The translations under genes and the position numbers were made by a program. A stretch of DNA of 15,344 nucleotides from Thermomicrobiales bacterium (GTDB lineage: Bacteria; Chloroflexota; Chloroflexia; Thermomicrobiales; UBA6265): the NCBI GenBank assembly GCA_030447145.1, contig JAUJLY010000023.1, positions 1 to 15,344 on the forward strand. Reading direction: 5' to 3'. This document shows positions 14,126 to 15,344 of this stretch, piece by piece (positions within the stretch are counted from its first letter, which is position 1; every line of letters begins with the position of its first letter). Below the pieces are notes generated by a model. The model worked only from the letters and a program-made list of their open reading frames with translations. It made no database searches and had not been told where the DNA came from.

Positions 14126-15175
14126 ATGTCAGCCGCTGTCACCCAGCAGGCAAATACGGCCGGCACACCGCCGGACAATGGACAGCCGCTTCTCGACGTT
14201 CAAGATCTGGTTATGCACTTCCCGCTGACCCAGGGCATCATCTTCCAGCGCAAGGTCGGTGCGGTACAGGCTGTCGATGGCGTCTCCTTCCAGGTCAAGC
14301 GAGGTGAGACGCTCGGTCTCGTGGGCGAGTCCGGTTGCGGCAAGTCAACGACCGGGCGGGCCATCCTGCAGCTCTATAAGCCCACGGCCGGCAACGTCAT
14401 ATTCGATGGACGCGACCTGACCACGCTGGATGGCAATGAAATGCGCAAGATGCGCCGCCACCTCCAGATGGTGTTTCAGGATCCATACGCATCGCTCAAC
14501 CCGCGTATGACCGTGGGCAATATCGTTTCCGAGCCCATGCAGATTCATAAGCTTGTGGCGAAGAATGAGCGGACGCAGAAGGTGCAGGAACTGCTGCAGA
14601 CAGTAGGTCTCAACCCTTACTTCGCCAACCGCTACCCGCATGAGTTTTCGGGCGGTCAGCGTCAGCGCATCGGTATCGCCCGTGCGCTTGCGGCGAATCC
14701 GGACTTCATCGTCTGCGATGAGCCGGTTTCTGCGCTGGACGTTTCCATTCAGGCCCAGGTGGTAAACCTTCTCGAGGACCTTCAGGACAAGTTCGGTCTC
14801 ACCTACCTGTTCATCGCCCATGACCTCTCCGTGGTCCGTCACATCTCGGACCGCGTGGCTGTTATGTACCTGGGATCAATCGTCGAGATCGCGGATCGCA
14901 ATGCGCTCTACGATGACCCACTTCACCCATACACGAAGGCGCTCCTCTCTGCGGTTCCCATCCCGGACCCCGTGATCGAGAAGCGTCGCGAACGCATCAT
15001 CCTGACGGGTGACGTGCCCAGCCCGATCAATCCGCCGTCTGGCTGCCGCTTCCACACCCGATGCCCATACGTAATGGATGTGTGCAAATCGGTTCCTCCA
15101 GTACTTGCGGACCAGGGTGGGGATCATTCTGTAGCCTGCCACCTCTATCCGGGATCCATAGCTCAGAACGCCTAA
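14126..15175 (+). CDS. Oligopeptide/dipeptide ABC transporter ATP-binding protein, OppF/DppF type
   Basis: 349 residues. Partner ATPase to the preceding gene; the two would form the nucleotide-binding heterodimer of an Opp/Dpp importer. Walker A GESGCGKST (67-75), Q-loop Gln118 in MVFQDPYASLNPR, signature FSGGQRQR (174-181), Walker B FIVCDEP (194-200, Glu199), D-loop SALD, switch His232 in AHDLSVV. The C-terminal domain again has four cysteines (Cys307, Cys313, Cys320, Cys338) in the CRFHTRC ... C ... AC pattern. The HFPLTQGIIFQRKVGAVQAVDGVSF opening, with its loop before the AVDGVSF strand, is typical of OppF/DppF. GGAGGA lies about 9 bases before the ATG. It ends just before a strong hairpin, so the visible transcript appears to hold only the two ATPases. 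Confidence 0.94.
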   Translation: MSAAVTQQANTAGTPPDNGQPLLDVQDLVMHFPLTQGIIFQRKVGAVQAVDGVSFQVKRGETLGLVGESGCGKSTTGRAILQLYKPTAGNVIFDGRDLTTLDGNEMRKMRRHLQMVFQDPYASLNPRMTVGNIVSEPMQIHKLVAKNERTQKVQELLQTVGLNPYFANRYPHEFSGGQRQRIGIARALAANPDFIVCDEPVSALDVSIQAQVVNLLEDLQDKFGLTYLFIAHDLSVVRHISDRVAVMYLGSIVEIADRNALYDDPLHPYTKALLSAVPIPDPVIEKRRERIILTGDVPSPINPPSGCRFHTRCPYVMDVCKSVPPVLADQGGDHSVACHLYPGSIAQNA

Positions 15176-15185
15176 CGCACACGGC

Positions 15186-15231
15186 GACGCGGGCGTGCGG
15201 GATTGTTATCCTGCCGCCCGCGTCTCTGTTT
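15186..15231 (+). terminator. Rho-independent-like terminator after the OppF-type gene
   Basis: GACGCGGGCG (15186-15195) pairs perfectly with CGCCCGCGTC (15215-15224). The stem continues past a bulged T with GCGGGAT/ATCCTGC (one G-T wobble) and a TGTT loop, for about 17 pairs. A short T-rich TCTGTTT follows. It begins 10 bases after the stop codon. Confidence 0.75.
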
Positions 15232-15256
15232 GCCCGCCATGAACCAGGAGGTCATC

Positions 15257-15344
15257 ATGGGCACACGACCACTGCATGACGTCGTTGCTATTCTCCTCTC
15301 GTTCGTGATTGCCGTGACCATTCACGAGTTTATGCATGCATGGA
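15257..15344 (+). CDS. Start of a membrane metalloprotease-like gene (M50/site-2 protease type), cut by the right edge
   Basis: 29 codons are visible from ATG 15257, with AGGAGG 5 bases upstream; an ATG at 15239 is in frame but lacks a site. The protein begins MGTRPLHDVVAILLS and runs FVIAVTIHEFMHAW, a first membrane helix containing HEFMH, an HExxH zinc motif. In site-2 proteases (M50) this motif sits inside an early transmembrane helix, often as HE(F/L)xHAW, which fits. Such enzymes cut substrates within the membrane. Only the first helix is seen, so the call rests on this motif. Confidence 0.6.
   Translation, partial: MGTRPLHDVVAILLSFVIAVTIHEFMHAW

Noticed and set aside
1..15344. CRISPR array, tRNA, rRNA, insertion sequence or defence module
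   Set aside because: I saw no regularly spaced repeats, no transposase or nuclease motifs, no terminal inverted repeats bracketing genes, and no tRNA-like cloverleaf on reading both strands.

Overview
The window looks like a stretch of bacterial core chromosome. It is moderately GC-rich by eye and has short intergenic gaps, ATG, GTG and TTG starts, and GGAGG-type ribosome binding sites. The lineage is an inference: the protein types (GtrA, ROK glucokinase, class IV aminotransferase, HslUV, an S41 peptidase with an FGTG motif, an HpaI-type aldolase, and tandem Opp/Dpp ATPases with Cys-rich tails) fit Chloroflexota, perhaps a Thermomicrobia-like lineage. No marker gene here proves it.

Left block, 1-11345, all on the minus strand and read right to left: dprA, topA, hslV, hslU, ROK glucokinase, branched-chain aminotransferase (ilvE-like), S41 C-terminal processing peptidase, GtrA-family membrane protein, and an FAD oxidoreductase cut by the left edge. 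hslV and hslU overlap by one base and are clearly co-translated. The ROK kinase follows hslU by 47 bases and the aminotransferase follows 86 bases later, so hslV to ilvE is plausibly one transcript. Wider gaps and strong hairpins separate topA from hslV, the aminotransferase from the peptidase, and the peptidase from gtrA. The dprA-topA-hslVU order recalls the Bacillus smf-topA-gid-codV-clpQ-clpY-codY cluster, but trmFO, xerC and codY are absent.

Middle, 11346-12554: an HpcH/HpaI-type aldolase is divergent from dprA. It converges on a small GlsB/YeaQ-type membrane protein, and a near-perfect 24-bp hairpin lies between the two.

Right block, 12555-15344, plus strand: a 398-base non-coding stretch holds a candidate promoter. 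It is followed by a two-gene pair of oligopeptide/dipeptide ABC transporter ATPases (OppD/DppD then OppF/DppF types) ending in a strong hairpin terminator. The permease and binding-protein genes are not adjacent on the visible side. At the right edge a membrane metalloprotease-like gene (HExxH motif, M50-like) begins.

I found no CRISPR array, phage, insertion sequence, toxin-antitoxin or defence module, and no tRNA or rRNA. The points most worth a second look are the S41 peptidase lacking the usual catalytic lysine, the altered class IV aminotransferase signature, the HslV propeptide, the 36-base palindrome between topA and hslV, and the reduced dprA-topA-hslVU cluster.
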